Positions 8,165-15,853 of a stretch of 64,000 bases of DNA are shown here, in pieces (within the stretch, counting starts at the first letter, position 1; each line of letters opens with the position of its first letter). The notes under the pieces were generated by a model. It was not told where the DNA came from, ran no database searches, and was given only the letters and a program-made list of their open reading frames with translations. The translations under genes were made by a program, and so were the position numbers. Source of the DNA: Chitinophagaceae bacterium (GTDB taxonomy: Bacteria; Bacteroidota; Bacteroidia; Chitinophagales; Chitinophagaceae); NCBI GenBank assembly GCA_025934485.1, contig JAICXX010000009.1, positions 16,151 to 80,150 of the forward strand. The letters run 5' to 3'.

Positions 8165-9883
8165 ATGCCAACACCGCCCAATCCCATGCCATCGCCCAAA
8201 TGGTGGAAAGAAGCCATTGTCTATCAAATCTTTCCCCGAAGCTTCCAGGACAGCGACGGGGATGGTAACGGAGACCTCCGGGGTATCCTGTCGAGACTGG
8301 ATTATATCCTTTCGCTGGGGGTGAATACCCTTTGGATCAATCCGGTGTACCCCTCGCCGCAGCGCGACAACGGGTATGACATCAGCGATTTTCAGGATGT
8401 CGATCCCCGTTACGGGACCATGGCCGATCTGGAGACCCTGATAAAAAAGCTTCATGAAAAACATTTGCGGCTGATCATGGACATGGTCATCAACCACACC
8501 AGCGATGAACACGTTTGGTTCCGGCAAGCGCGCACTTCCCGCGACAACCCGTACTACCCCTATTATATCTGGTGGCCGGCGGAGAAAGGCAAACCGCCAT
8601 ACCGCCTCGGGTTCTTCGATCCGGCAGGGGAGGCATGGAATTACAACGAAGCGACCGATTCTTATTACCTGCATTATTTCGGGGTCGGACAGCCCGATCT
8701 CAACTGGGATAATCCCAAGGTGCGACAAGAACTCTATAAAATGCTCCGGTTCTGGCTGGATCGCGGCGTCGATGGGCTGCGTTTCGATGCGCTGACCTTT
8801 ATCTCCAAGGATCAGGCGTTCCCGGAAATTACGCCGAAGATACTCAAGGAGAAATACCGGGACGACTGGGGTAATTATTACGCTACCGGTCCACATCTCC
8901 ACGACTACCTGCGCGAGCTCCGTCGGGAGGTGCTCAGCCATTATGACTGCGTTGCCATCGCCGAAGCTTCCGGCGTTTCCTCCGATACGGTGCTGGATTT
9001 TGTCGCCGATGACCGGCAGGAGCTCGACCTGCTGTATCATTTCGAAGGCATGCTCCTCGGCACCTTGCCCCGGGGATTCAAACGGCCCGACCCGGCAGGT
9101 TGGGACCGCGGGGAATTCAAAAAGCTTTATACCCGCTGGAGCGAGGTCTTCGACCACCGCGGCTGGGGAACCATCTATCTCGGCAACCACGATCAGCCGC
9201 GTATGCTTTCCCGTTGGGGTGACGACAGCGAGGAATACCGCGACTGCTCGGCCAAGCTGCTATTCACCTTTCTGCTGACCATGCGGGCCACGCCCTTTTT
9301 GTATAGCGGGGACGAGCTGGGAATGTCGAACATCCGGTTTAAATCGATCGATGAATATGAAGACATCGAGACGAGGCTGATGTATGAAAAGCTTAAAGCC
9401 GAAGGTGGCGATACACAGGGTTTTCTGCAAGACCAGCAGTTGATGGCACGGGACAATAGCCGCACGCCCTTTCAATGGTCCGCGGAGCCCAATGCGGGTT
9501 TTACCCCCGGCCGTCCCTGGCTGAAGATCAATCCGGACTTTGTGAAAGTGAACAGGGATGCGGAGGAAAAAGACGCCGCTTCGGTGCTGAACTTCGTGCG
9601 CCGGATGATCCGCATCCGCAAACAATATCCGGCGTTGGTATATGGCAGCTTTTCTGCTATGACCCACGATAGTTCACCCGTTTTTGCGTATAACCGGACA
9701 TTGCACAACCTTACACTCTCCGTGCTGCTGAATCTTTCCAGCGCCGATCAGCCCTTTGACGGGCTGTTCTCCCCGCCATCCGCCGGGGACGTGCTCATCA
9801 ACAACTACCCCGTGCTGCAGTGGACGCGACAGGGGCTGCAGCTAAAACCCTGGCAGGCACTGGTTTTCGTGTGCGGGCGGTGA
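8165..9883 (+). CDS. GH13 oligo-1,6-glucosidase-like alpha-glucosidase
   Basis: About 572 residues starting with MPTPPNPMPSPKWWKEAIVY. GH13 motifs are DMVINHTS, GLRFDALT (nucleophile Asp), IAEAS (acid/base Glu) and LGNHDQPR, and the C-terminal part (RPWLKINPDF, then a VRRMIRIRKQYPALVYG segment) is typical of MalL / oligo-1,6-glucosidase proteins. It probably releases glucose from isomaltose-type and short malto-oligosaccharides in the cytoplasm. The frame is open back to 8012, but that part is the antisense of the neighbouring GH13 gene, so I place the start at 8165, with 8144 and 8186 as alternatives. The intergenic space to the divergent gene is almost nil, so both promoters must lie inside the opposing coding sequences or further away. 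Confidence 0.85.
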   Translation: MPTPPNPMPSPKWWKEAIVYQIFPRSFQDSDGDGNGDLRGILSRLDYILSLGVNTLWINPVYPSPQRDNGYDISDFQDVDPRYGTMADLETLIKKLHEKHLRLIMDMVINHTSDEHVWFRQARTSRDNPYYPYYIWWPAEKGKPPYRLGFFDPAGEAWNYNEATDSYYLHYFGVGQPDLNWDNPKVRQELYKMLRFWLDRGVDGLRFDALTFISKDQAFPEITPKILKEKYRDDWGNYYATGPHLHDYLRELRREVLSHYDCVAIAEASGVSSDTVLDFVADDRQELDLLYHFEGMLLGTLPRGFKRPDPAGWDRGEFKKLYTRWSEVFDHRGWGTIYLGNHDQPRMLSRWGDDSEEYRDCSAKLLFTFLLTMRATPFLYSGDELGMSNIRFKSIDEYEDIETRLMYEKLKAEGGDTQGFLQDQQLMARDNSRTPFQWSAEPNAGFTPGRPWLKINPDFVKVNRDAEEKDAASVLNFVRRMIRIRKQYPALVYGSFSAMTHDSSPVFAYNRTLHNLTLSVLLNLSSADQPFDGLFSPPSAGDVLINNYPVLQWTRQGLQLKPWQALVFVCGR

Positions 9884-9938
9884 TGCCCGATGCGTCTGGT
9901 ATCCAATTTGCCGTATCTTAAAGCAAATCTTTCGAAAC

Positions 9939-10439
9939 ATGAAAACAGCTGCAGTCACCGGTAAACACACAAAAACCGTCATCAGGGAGCTGGAAGAAGC
10001 CATGACCAGGGGCAATGCCCATTCGAGCTTTGAATACGCCGTGAAGGACATCCCCCAGGAATTGCTCGACAAGACGCCCGCCGATTTGCCCTACAGCATC
10101 TGGCAACTGGTGGAACATATCCGCATCACGCAATGGGATATCCTGGACTTTTGCCGCAATCCCAAGTATAAAAAAATGACCTGGCCCGACGACTACTGGC
10201 CCAGGGAAAAGGGGCCGGCCCATAAAAACGACTTTAAAAAGTCGGTGGACCAGATCATAGCGGACCGAAAGGCCTTTGTCGGGCTGCTTGAAAAGGCCGG
10301 CGAGGAAGAGCTTTACACGCCCCTCCCGCATGGCGATGGACAAAATCTTTTCCGCGAGGCATTGCTGATCATCGATCATAACAGCTATCACATCGGCGAG
10401 GTGATCGTGATCCGCCGGCTTTTACACAATTGGAAATAG
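9939..10439 (+). CDS. DinB-like four-helix metal-dependent protein
   Basis: A 166-residue protein with the DinB/YfiT layout: a helix ending in LVEHIRITQWDIL near residue 65, and a C-terminal DHNSYHIGEVIVIRRLL segment near residue 150. The His of LVEH and the two His of DHNSYHIGE are the expected metal ligands. DinB-like proteins include thiol transferases (for example bacillithiol-dependent ones), but the substrate of this one is unknown. It stands alone on the plus strand, 15 nt before the XdhC-like gene, so the two may share a transcript. Confidence 0.75.
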   Translation: MKTAAVTGKHTKTVIRELEEAMTRGNAHSSFEYAVKDIPQELLDKTPADLPYSIWQLVEHIRITQWDILDFCRNPKYKKMTWPDDYWPREKGPAHKNDFKKSVDQIIADRKAFVGLLEKAGEEELYTPLPHGDGQNLFREALLIIDHNSYHIGEVIVIRRLLHNWK

Positions 10440-10454
10440 CGTTACATTAGCCTC

Positions 10455-11573
10455 ATGAAGGAGATTCGCACCATCGTCGACGCCTGGAAGACCATCGACC
10501 TGCACGAAACCCGTGCGGCGCTGGCAACGGTGGTACGCGTGGAAGGCTCCTCTTACCGGCGGGCCGGGGCCCGCATGCTGGTACTCGATAACGGCACCTA
10601 TCTCGGCGGCATCAGCGGCGGCTGTCTCGAAGGAGATGCCTTGCGCCGCGCCCAAAAGGGGATAGCCCTCGGTCATCCTTCCGTCATCACCTATGATACC
10701 ACCCAGGACGACGACTACCAGATCGGCGTGGGACTGGGTTGCCAGGGGATCATCGATGTGCTGTTCACGCCGCTGCGACCCGGTGATCCGCAGGGACCGT
10801 ATCGGGCCGCCGGCTCGCAGGGACCGCTCGAACTGCTGGCCGGCCTCACCAGTACCCGGGTACCCGTGGTGCTGACGACCATCACCGCGGCGGCTGATCC
10901 GCACCTGCTGGGTAAGGCCTGCGTATACCGGGATCAGGACTCCTTTCGGGCGGGCTGCACGCTCGGGGATCTTGTCGACCCGATCCTCACCCAGATCCAG
11001 CAGGCGCTCAAAGATCGGGCTTCACGCAGTGTCGCCTACGGAGACACCCGCTTGTTTATCGAGGTGATCCTGCCGGCGATCCACATCGTAGCGTATGGCG
11101 GCAATTATGATATCCGCACGTTGCTCAATCAGGCCACGGAGCTGGGCTGGGATTCTACCGTTGTCCTCAATACTTCCCGCGCTAACAAGACGCTGGTTGC
11201 CGCCGCCACGCGGGTGCTCGATTCTAATAAAGATCCCGGACCGGCGATCGACGAATACACCGCCGTGCTGCTGATGTCGCACGACTATCGCACCGACACG
11301 GAAAATCTGCGGAAGGTGCTGCCGTCACCGGCCCCTTATATCGGGTTGCTCGGGCCGCGGAAGCGGGCCATACGCATCTTCGAAGGCTTGGCGGAGGCCG
11401 GAATGCCGCTTGGCGATGCGGATCTTCGCCGCATCTATGCACCCGCGGGTCTCGACATCGGCGCCGCCACTCCCGAAGAGATTGCCCTCTCCATTCTCGC
11501 CGAGATACGCAGCCATTTTTCGGGACGCCAGGGCGCGTCGCTGCGGCTCCGCGAAGGCTCGATCTATAGCTGA
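10455..11573 (+). CDS. XdhC/CoxI family protein
   Basis: XdhC proteins insert or protect the molybdenum cofactor of xanthine dehydrogenase-type enzymes. The N-terminal XdhC/CoxI domain (about 10-85) shows GSSYRRAGARMLV and GGISGGCLEGDALRRA, followed by GVGLGCQGIIDVLF. The C-terminal Rossmann-type domain (about 205-355) ends with YIGLLGPRKRAIRI and a YAPAGLDIGAATPEEIALSI motif. The glycine-rich loop that usually reads like GAG.D/H is here VAYGGNYDI, which is unusual and may affect nucleotide binding. No molybdenum hydroxylase subunits are in the window, so its client is unknown. The last 10 bp overlap the convergent DUF72 gene. Confidence 0.85.
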   Translation: MKEIRTIVDAWKTIDLHETRAALATVVRVEGSSYRRAGARMLVLDNGTYLGGISGGCLEGDALRRAQKGIALGHPSVITYDTTQDDDYQIGVGLGCQGIIDVLFTPLRPGDPQGPYRAAGSQGPLELLAGLTSTRVPVVLTTITAAADPHLLGKACVYRDQDSFRAGCTLGDLVDPILTQIQQALKDRASRSVAYGDTRLFIEVILPAIHIVAYGGNYDIRTLLNQATELGWDSTVVLNTSRANKTLVAAATRVLDSNKDPGPAIDEYTAVLLMSHDYRTDTENLRKVLPSPAPYIGLLGPRKRAIRIFEGLAEAGMPLGDADLRRIYAPAGLDIGAATPEEIALSILAEIRSHFSGRQGASLRLREGSIYS

Positions 11574-12301
11574 TCCATCAAAAAATGCGCATCGGGCAAC
11601 GCGCTGCCTATCGTATTATTAAAATATACATATACTTCCTTCCCTTCCGCCAACCACTTTTTTATTCGTATCGCGTCGCTGACAAGCCGCTCATTGGTGT
11701 ATCCGCCACGATAATCTCCCGCCGGACCATGATAACGCAGATAAACAAAAGAAGCGATCGTGGTTTCTTCCCAGCAGGCTGACGCTGGCATATCCTGCAA
11801 CACCCGGGCTGCATTAAAACGTTCCAGCAAAGTATCCGTCGCATCGATATACCAGCTTTTATCGCGGAACTCTACCGCCAGCTTCCAGGCTTCACGATAA
11901 GGCGCGATGGCCGCGAGCAATCGCTCGAGCGCTGGTACACGATCCACTTTGGCCCCCGGTGGAAGCTGGATCAGCAAACAACCTTTTTTCGGCCATAGAT
12001 TTGCGGCCGCCTGCATAAATCGCCCGACATCCTCGGGGGCAAAGGCCAGTGAAGGCACATGCGTAATCCCTCGCCAGAGCTTGACGGTGAAGCGAAAATC
12101 GTCCGGTACCTCCGCGACCCATTTCGCGAAAGTGGAAGGCTTGGGGATCTTATAAAAGCTGCTGTTGACTTCAAGACTGTTGAATAAAGAAGCATAATAC
12201 GTAAGCCGTGTTCCCGCCCGGAACGCTTCGGGAAAAGCCTGTTTGTTCGGCACCGGTAGTACGAGGCCGCTGGTGCCGCAAAAGAATTTATGTGGCGTCA
12301 T
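11564..12301 (-). CDS. DUF72 (YecE-like) family protein
   Basis: A 245-residue protein beginning MTPHKFFCGTSGLVLP. The FCGTSG start, YASLFNSLEVNSSFYKIPKP, the FRFTVKLWRGITH strand, LAVEFRDKSW and a late VYLRYHGPAGDYRG segment are standard DUF72 motifs. The fold is a TIM-barrel-like domain; activity unknown. The frame is open upstream to 12499, but those residues are Arg- and Ser-rich, unlike the family, and coincide with the structured intergenic element, so I start at 12301. It converges on and overlaps the XdhC-like gene by 10 bp. Confidence 0.85.
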   Translation of the reverse strand: MTPHKFFCGTSGLVLPVPNKQAFPEAFRAGTRLTYYASLFNSLEVNSSFYKIPKPSTFAKWVAEVPDDFRFTVKLWRGITHVPSLAFAPEDVGRFMQAAANLWPKKGCLLIQLPPGAKVDRVPALERLLAAIAPYREAWKLAVEFRDKSWYIDATDTLLERFNAARVLQDMPASACWEETTIASFVYLRYHGPAGDYRGGYTNERLVSDAIRIKKWLAEGKEVYVYFNNTIGSALPDAHFLMDQL

Positions 12302-12370
12302 CTTCTGGGAGCATGCAAATGATCTGGGGGTTCGCATGCAACTTAAATGCCACGCGAACCGCATACCAGA

Positions 12371-12402
12371 CCGGGCCACGGGCCCGGTGGGCTGGCTAGC
12401 CC
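12371..12402. other. Two GC-rich hairpins upstream of susC
   Basis: CCGGGCC (12371-12377), loop ACG, GGCCCGG (12381-12387) is followed at once by GGGCT (12389-12393), loop GGCT, AGCCC (12398-12402). Neither has a T run on either strand, so they do not look like ordinary terminators. They sit between the start of the minus-strand DUF72 gene and the larger inverted repeat at 12413-12461, and may belong to the same RNA or DNA element. Confidence 0.5.
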
Positions 12403-12412
12403 CGACATTAGC

Positions 12413-12467
12413 GCAACGTCTGCGCGAAGCACATTCCCGCAACGCGAGCCGCAGACGTTGCCGGGAA
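12413..12467 (+). promoter_or_regulatory. Inverted-repeat element with two mutually exclusive stems upstream of the pectin locus
   Basis: Stem A pairs GCAACGTCTGCG (12413-12424) perfectly with CGCAGACGTTGC (12450-12461). Stem B pairs TTCCCGCAACG (12434-12444) with CGTTGCCGGGAA (12456-12467) over 11 bp with one bulged C. The two share 12456-12461 and so cannot form together. The element lies about 100 nt before the susC start codon. If transcribed it could be a switching leader RNA; on the DNA level it could be a cluster of operator half-sites. Stem geometry is seen directly; function is inference. Confidence 0.5.
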
Positions 12468-12485
12468 CGATTGCGTAAATAAACA
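12462..12485 (+). promoter_or_regulatory. LacI-operator-like site within a 20-bp motif shared with 23266-23285
   Basis: The 20-mer AACGATTGCGTAAATAAACA at 12466-12485 matches the 20-mer at 23266-23285 with one difference. Its first part, CGGGAACGATTGCG (12462-12475), resembles the LacI/GalR-type palindrome CGCAAACGTTTGCG (11 of 14). A further similar site on the other strand of the same region is CGCAGACGTTGCCG at 12450-12463. The site is 81 bp before the susC start. No LacI-family gene is present in the window. Confidence 0.4.
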
Positions 12486-12565
12486 CCCTCACTACTCACT
12501 GCTATTCAAAAACTTCTCGCTAGACTTGGGTTCGATTGCACACGTAAAATAAACTAAACTGCCAT

Positions 12566-15500
12566 ATGAAGCGAACCCCCATTCTCGTTTTCCTGGCGCT
12601 TACGATCCATCTCGGCTTGCATGCCCAACGCATCCATGGCCGGGTCATCGACGACAGCACAAACGCAGGCCTCGAACAAGCATCCGTGATCATCTCCGGC
12701 ACCAGCAAAGGGACTACCACATCTCCCGATGGTGTTTTCTCCATCTCCCTCCCACAGGACGGCAAAAAGCATTCGCTGGTGATCTCGCATGCCGGTTATA
12801 CCGATGAGAGGATACCCATCACCGATACTACCACGGTCATCATCACCCATCTGAAGCGGAGCGTCTCTTCGCTCGACGACGTCGTGGTCATCGGCTATCA
12901 GACGGTGAGAAGACGCGATGTGATGGCGTCGGTGTCCTCCATCAGCAGCAAAGACGTAAAAGACATTCCCATCAACTCCGCCGAAGAGGCTTTGGCCGGC
13001 AGGCTTGCCGGCGTACAGGTCACCGGTTCCGAAGGGGCGCCCAACGCACAGGTGCAGATCAGGGTCAGGGGCGGAGGGTCCATCACGCAGAACAATTCCC
13101 CGCTTTATATCGTCGATGGGGTCCAGCTCGACAATGCTTTACAGTTTATTGCCCTGCAGGATATCGAGTCCATCGACGTCCTCAAAGACGCCGCCGCCAC
13201 CTCCATCTATGGCGCCCGGGGCTCGAACGGGGTCGTCATCATCACGACCAAGGGTGGCCATAACACCGGCGGCAAAACGACGATCACCTATACGGGTTAT
13301 GCCGGTGCCGCGCAGCTCGAAAAGGAACTCCCGCTCCAGCATCCCGACGACTTTATGTACTACCAGTACGAACGGGCGCAGCAAACGGGCGACACATCGG
13401 GCATCGCACCCTATGGCGGCTACAACTGGCAAACGGTGCAGAACTATAAGAACGTTCCCTTCTACGATTGGCAAAAAAAGGTGATGGGCCGTACGGCATT
13501 CCTGGATAACCACAATATCAATCTCAGCGGTGGCAACGATAAGACACAATACTATCTGAGTGCTACCGACCAGGATCAGCAGGGCGTCATGCTGCTCTCC
13601 GATTTCCACCGGAAACTCCTGAATTTCCGCCTCGACCAGCAGGCGGCGCAAAACCTCAAGATCGGTTTGAATGTCCGCTACAACAACACCACAGTCGACG
13701 GGGCAGGTACGTCGAACCCCGGGTCCTCCTCGCTGAATTTCCTGCGGAACGTCATCCGTTACCGGCCGTTTCTGGGGACAGGGCAAACGTCCACCACCTA
13801 TGACCAGGCCTACGCCGATGCAACGAATGCAAACAGCCTTAGCCTCGTCAACCCCGTCCTGTTGAACCAGGCGGAATATCGCCATAACATCCAGAACGTC
13901 ATCGATCTAAGCGGTTTCGCAGAATACAGGTTCACCCGCTGGCTGAGTCTTCGCAGCACTTTTGGATGGGACTATAATACCCTCACCCAAAACGTATTCA
14001 ACGATACCCTGACCAGTATTTCCAAGATCAGCGGCGGTGGGCTTCCGATGGCTTCTATCCAGGGCACCCTGGCCACGGTGATCGACAACTCCAACGTCTT
14101 TACCTATTCGAATGCGTCGGGCACCGGCAGGTTTCATGAGCATAACAAGCTCACCGTCATTGCCGGCGAAGAGATCTATAAAACAGATTCCAATGTAAAT
14201 CTCATCCAGACCAACTATTTCCCGGTAGGCACGACAGCCACCGAAGCGCTGGCCAATATGAACCTGGGATCGGCACTCAACGCGTCTTCCCCCGAGCCGA
14301 AACCGGTAACGCGGGTCGTGCCCACGCGCATGTTGTCATTCTTTAGCCGCGCCACCTACGCGTATGATGATAAATATCTCATTGCCGCTTCCGTGCGCGC
14401 CGACGGCTCCTCCGCGTTCGCTTCGAAGAACCACTGGGGATATTTCCCTTCGGTCTCCGGCGCATGGCGGGTTTCCCAGGAGAATTTCATGTCGAACGTA
14501 AATTGGGTGACGGACCTGAAATTGCGCGGCGCCTTTGGCCTTGCCGGTAACAACCGGATCGCACCGTTCCAGTACCTGACGACCTTTGTAACAACCAGCC
14601 AGTATGCGTTGAACCAGAACCTGACCACGGCCTATGCTTCCAGCGTACTGTCGAACCCGGACCTGGAATGGGAGTCCACCACATCCCGCGATATCGGCCT
14701 GGACGCGACATTCTTCTCGAACCGGCTGAACGTGTCCGTGGACGTCTACAGAAATACGACCAACCACCTGCTGGTGGCAGCGCCCGTGCCAACGACCTCA
14801 GGCTATACCAGCCAGCAGCAAAATGTGGGATCCACAGAGAACAAAGGGATCGAAGTGCAGCTTGCGGGAACAGTGCTGCACCGCCGCAACTTCAACTGGA
14901 CGGCTAATTTCAATATCTCCTGGAACAAGAATACCATTCAAAGCCTCGGCCAGAACCAAACATTCTATTATGCGAACTCGGGCTGGGCAGGGTCCAGCAA
15001 CCTGCCTGACTACATCGTCAAGAAAGGGCAGCCGGTAGGAGCGATGTATGGTTATGTGAGCGATGGTTTTTATCAGCTCAGCGATTTTGTTTATAACAAC
15101 CAAACGCGTGTCTATAGCCTCAAAGCGGGTGAGCCCAACAACGGCAATGTGACGGCCAGCACGCCGATGCCCGGTAGCATGAAATACAAGAGCGTCTCCG
15201 GCGACAGCGTCATCAACCCAAATACGGACCAGCGGATCCTGGGTAATGCACAACCGAAATTCTTTGGCGGTCTCAACCAGACCTTTAGCTGGAAAGGCTT
15301 CGACGCAAGCATCTTTATCAACTTCCAATACGGTAACAAGGTCTTTAACGACAACAAGCTGGAGTTCTCCAGCGGTTATACCCCCGGCGCCACACTGCTG
15401 GGCATTATGAAGAACCGCTGGCATACCGTCGATCAGAATGGGCATGTATATGAACAGCTCGTTGGCGGCCAGGTCGTCGGCGCGTCCCCCGACAGCCTCG

Positions 15501-15835
15501 CGGCGCTCAACAAAGGCGCCAAATACTGGATACCCCTCGTAGGGTCCAGCTCGACGACCTTCGCTCCGAACTCATGGGCCGTGGAGGATGCGTCCTTTAT
15601 CCGGATCAACAACATCACCGTGGGTTATTCGCTGCCGGCCGCGCTGGTGCGACACTTGCATGTCGCGCGGCTGAGGATCTATGCGACGGTCAACAATGTC
15701 GCCGTGATCACGGGGTATTCCGGCTACGATCCGGAAGTGAACGTGCGTAACAGCAATCCCGTGACGCCCGGCGTAGACTACTCCGCCTATCCGCGTAGCC
15801 GCAGCTACCAGGCCGGCATTAACCTGACATTTTAA
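12566..15835 (+). CDS. SusC/RagA-type TonB-dependent outer-membrane transporter
   Basis: Imports glycan fragments across the outer membrane using TonB energy, with its SusD partner. The 1089-residue protein has a signal peptide (MKRTPILVFLALTIHLGLHA), a carboxypeptidase-regulatory-like beta-sandwich (about 22-100, IHGRVIDDSTNAGLEQASVI), the SusC-type LDDVVVIGYQTVRRRDV segment leading into the plug (about 115-230, with SIDVLKDAAATSIYGARGSNGVV), and a long beta-barrel ending in AGINLTF. It lacks an N-terminal FecR-interacting signalling domain. It is the first gene of the pectin locus, followed after 18 nt by susD; substrate specificity for pectin fragments is inferred from the enzymes downstream. 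The ATG at 12566 opens the signal peptide directly. Confidence 0.95.
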   Translation: MKRTPILVFLALTIHLGLHAQRIHGRVIDDSTNAGLEQASVIISGTSKGTTTSPDGVFSISLPQDGKKHSLVISHAGYTDERIPITDTTTVIITHLKRSVSSLDDVVVIGYQTVRRRDVMASVSSISSKDVKDIPINSAEEALAGRLAGVQVTGSEGAPNAQVQIRVRGGGSITQNNSPLYIVDGVQLDNALQFIALQDIESIDVLKDAAATSIYGARGSNGVVIITTKGGHNTGGKTTITYTGYAGAAQLEKELPLQHPDDFMYYQYERAQQTGDTSGIAPYGGYNWQTVQNYKNVPFYDWQKKVMGRTAFLDNHNINLSGGNDKTQYYLSATDQDQQGVMLLSDFHRKLLNFRLDQQAAQNLKIGLNVRYNNTTVDGAGTSNPGSSSLNFLRNVIRYRPFLGTGQTSTTYDQAYADATNANSLSLVNPVLLNQAEYRHNIQNVIDLSGFAEYRFTRWLSLRSTFGWDYNTLTQNVFNDTLTSISKISGGGLPMASIQGTLATVIDNSNVFTYSNASGTGRFHEHNKLTVIAGEEIYKTDSNVNLIQTNYFPVGTTATEALANMNLGSALNASSPEPKPVTRVVPTRMLSFFSRATYAYDDKYLIAASVRADGSSAFASKNHWGYFPSVSGAWRVSQENFMSNVNWVTDLKLRGAFGLAGNNRIAPFQYLTTFVTTSQYALNQNLTTAYASSVLSNPDLEWESTTSRDIGLDATFFSNRLNVSVDVYRNTTNHLLVAAPVPTTSGYTSQQQNVGSTENKGIEVQLAGTVLHRRNFNWTANFNISWNKNTIQSLGQNQTFYYANSGWAGSSNLPDYIVKKGQPVGAMYGYVSDGFYQLSDFVYNNQTRVYSLKAGEPNNGNVTASTPMPGSMKYKSVSGDSVINPNTDQRILGNAQPKFFGGLNQTFSWKGFDASIFINFQYGNKVFNDNKLEFSSGYTPGATLLGIMKNRWHTVDQNGHVYEQLVGGQVVGASPDSLAALNKGAKYWIPLVGSSSTTFAPNSWAVEDASFIRINNITVGYSLPAALVRHLHVARLRIYATVNNVAVITGYSGYDPEVNVRNSNPVTPGVDYSAYPRSRSYQAGINLTF

Positions 15836-15853
15836 CGATTAAAAAATTCGCAT

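Noticed and set aside
12302..12499. N-terminal extension of the DUF72 frame
   Set aside because: Arg- and Ser-rich sequence outside the family, overlapping the structured element.
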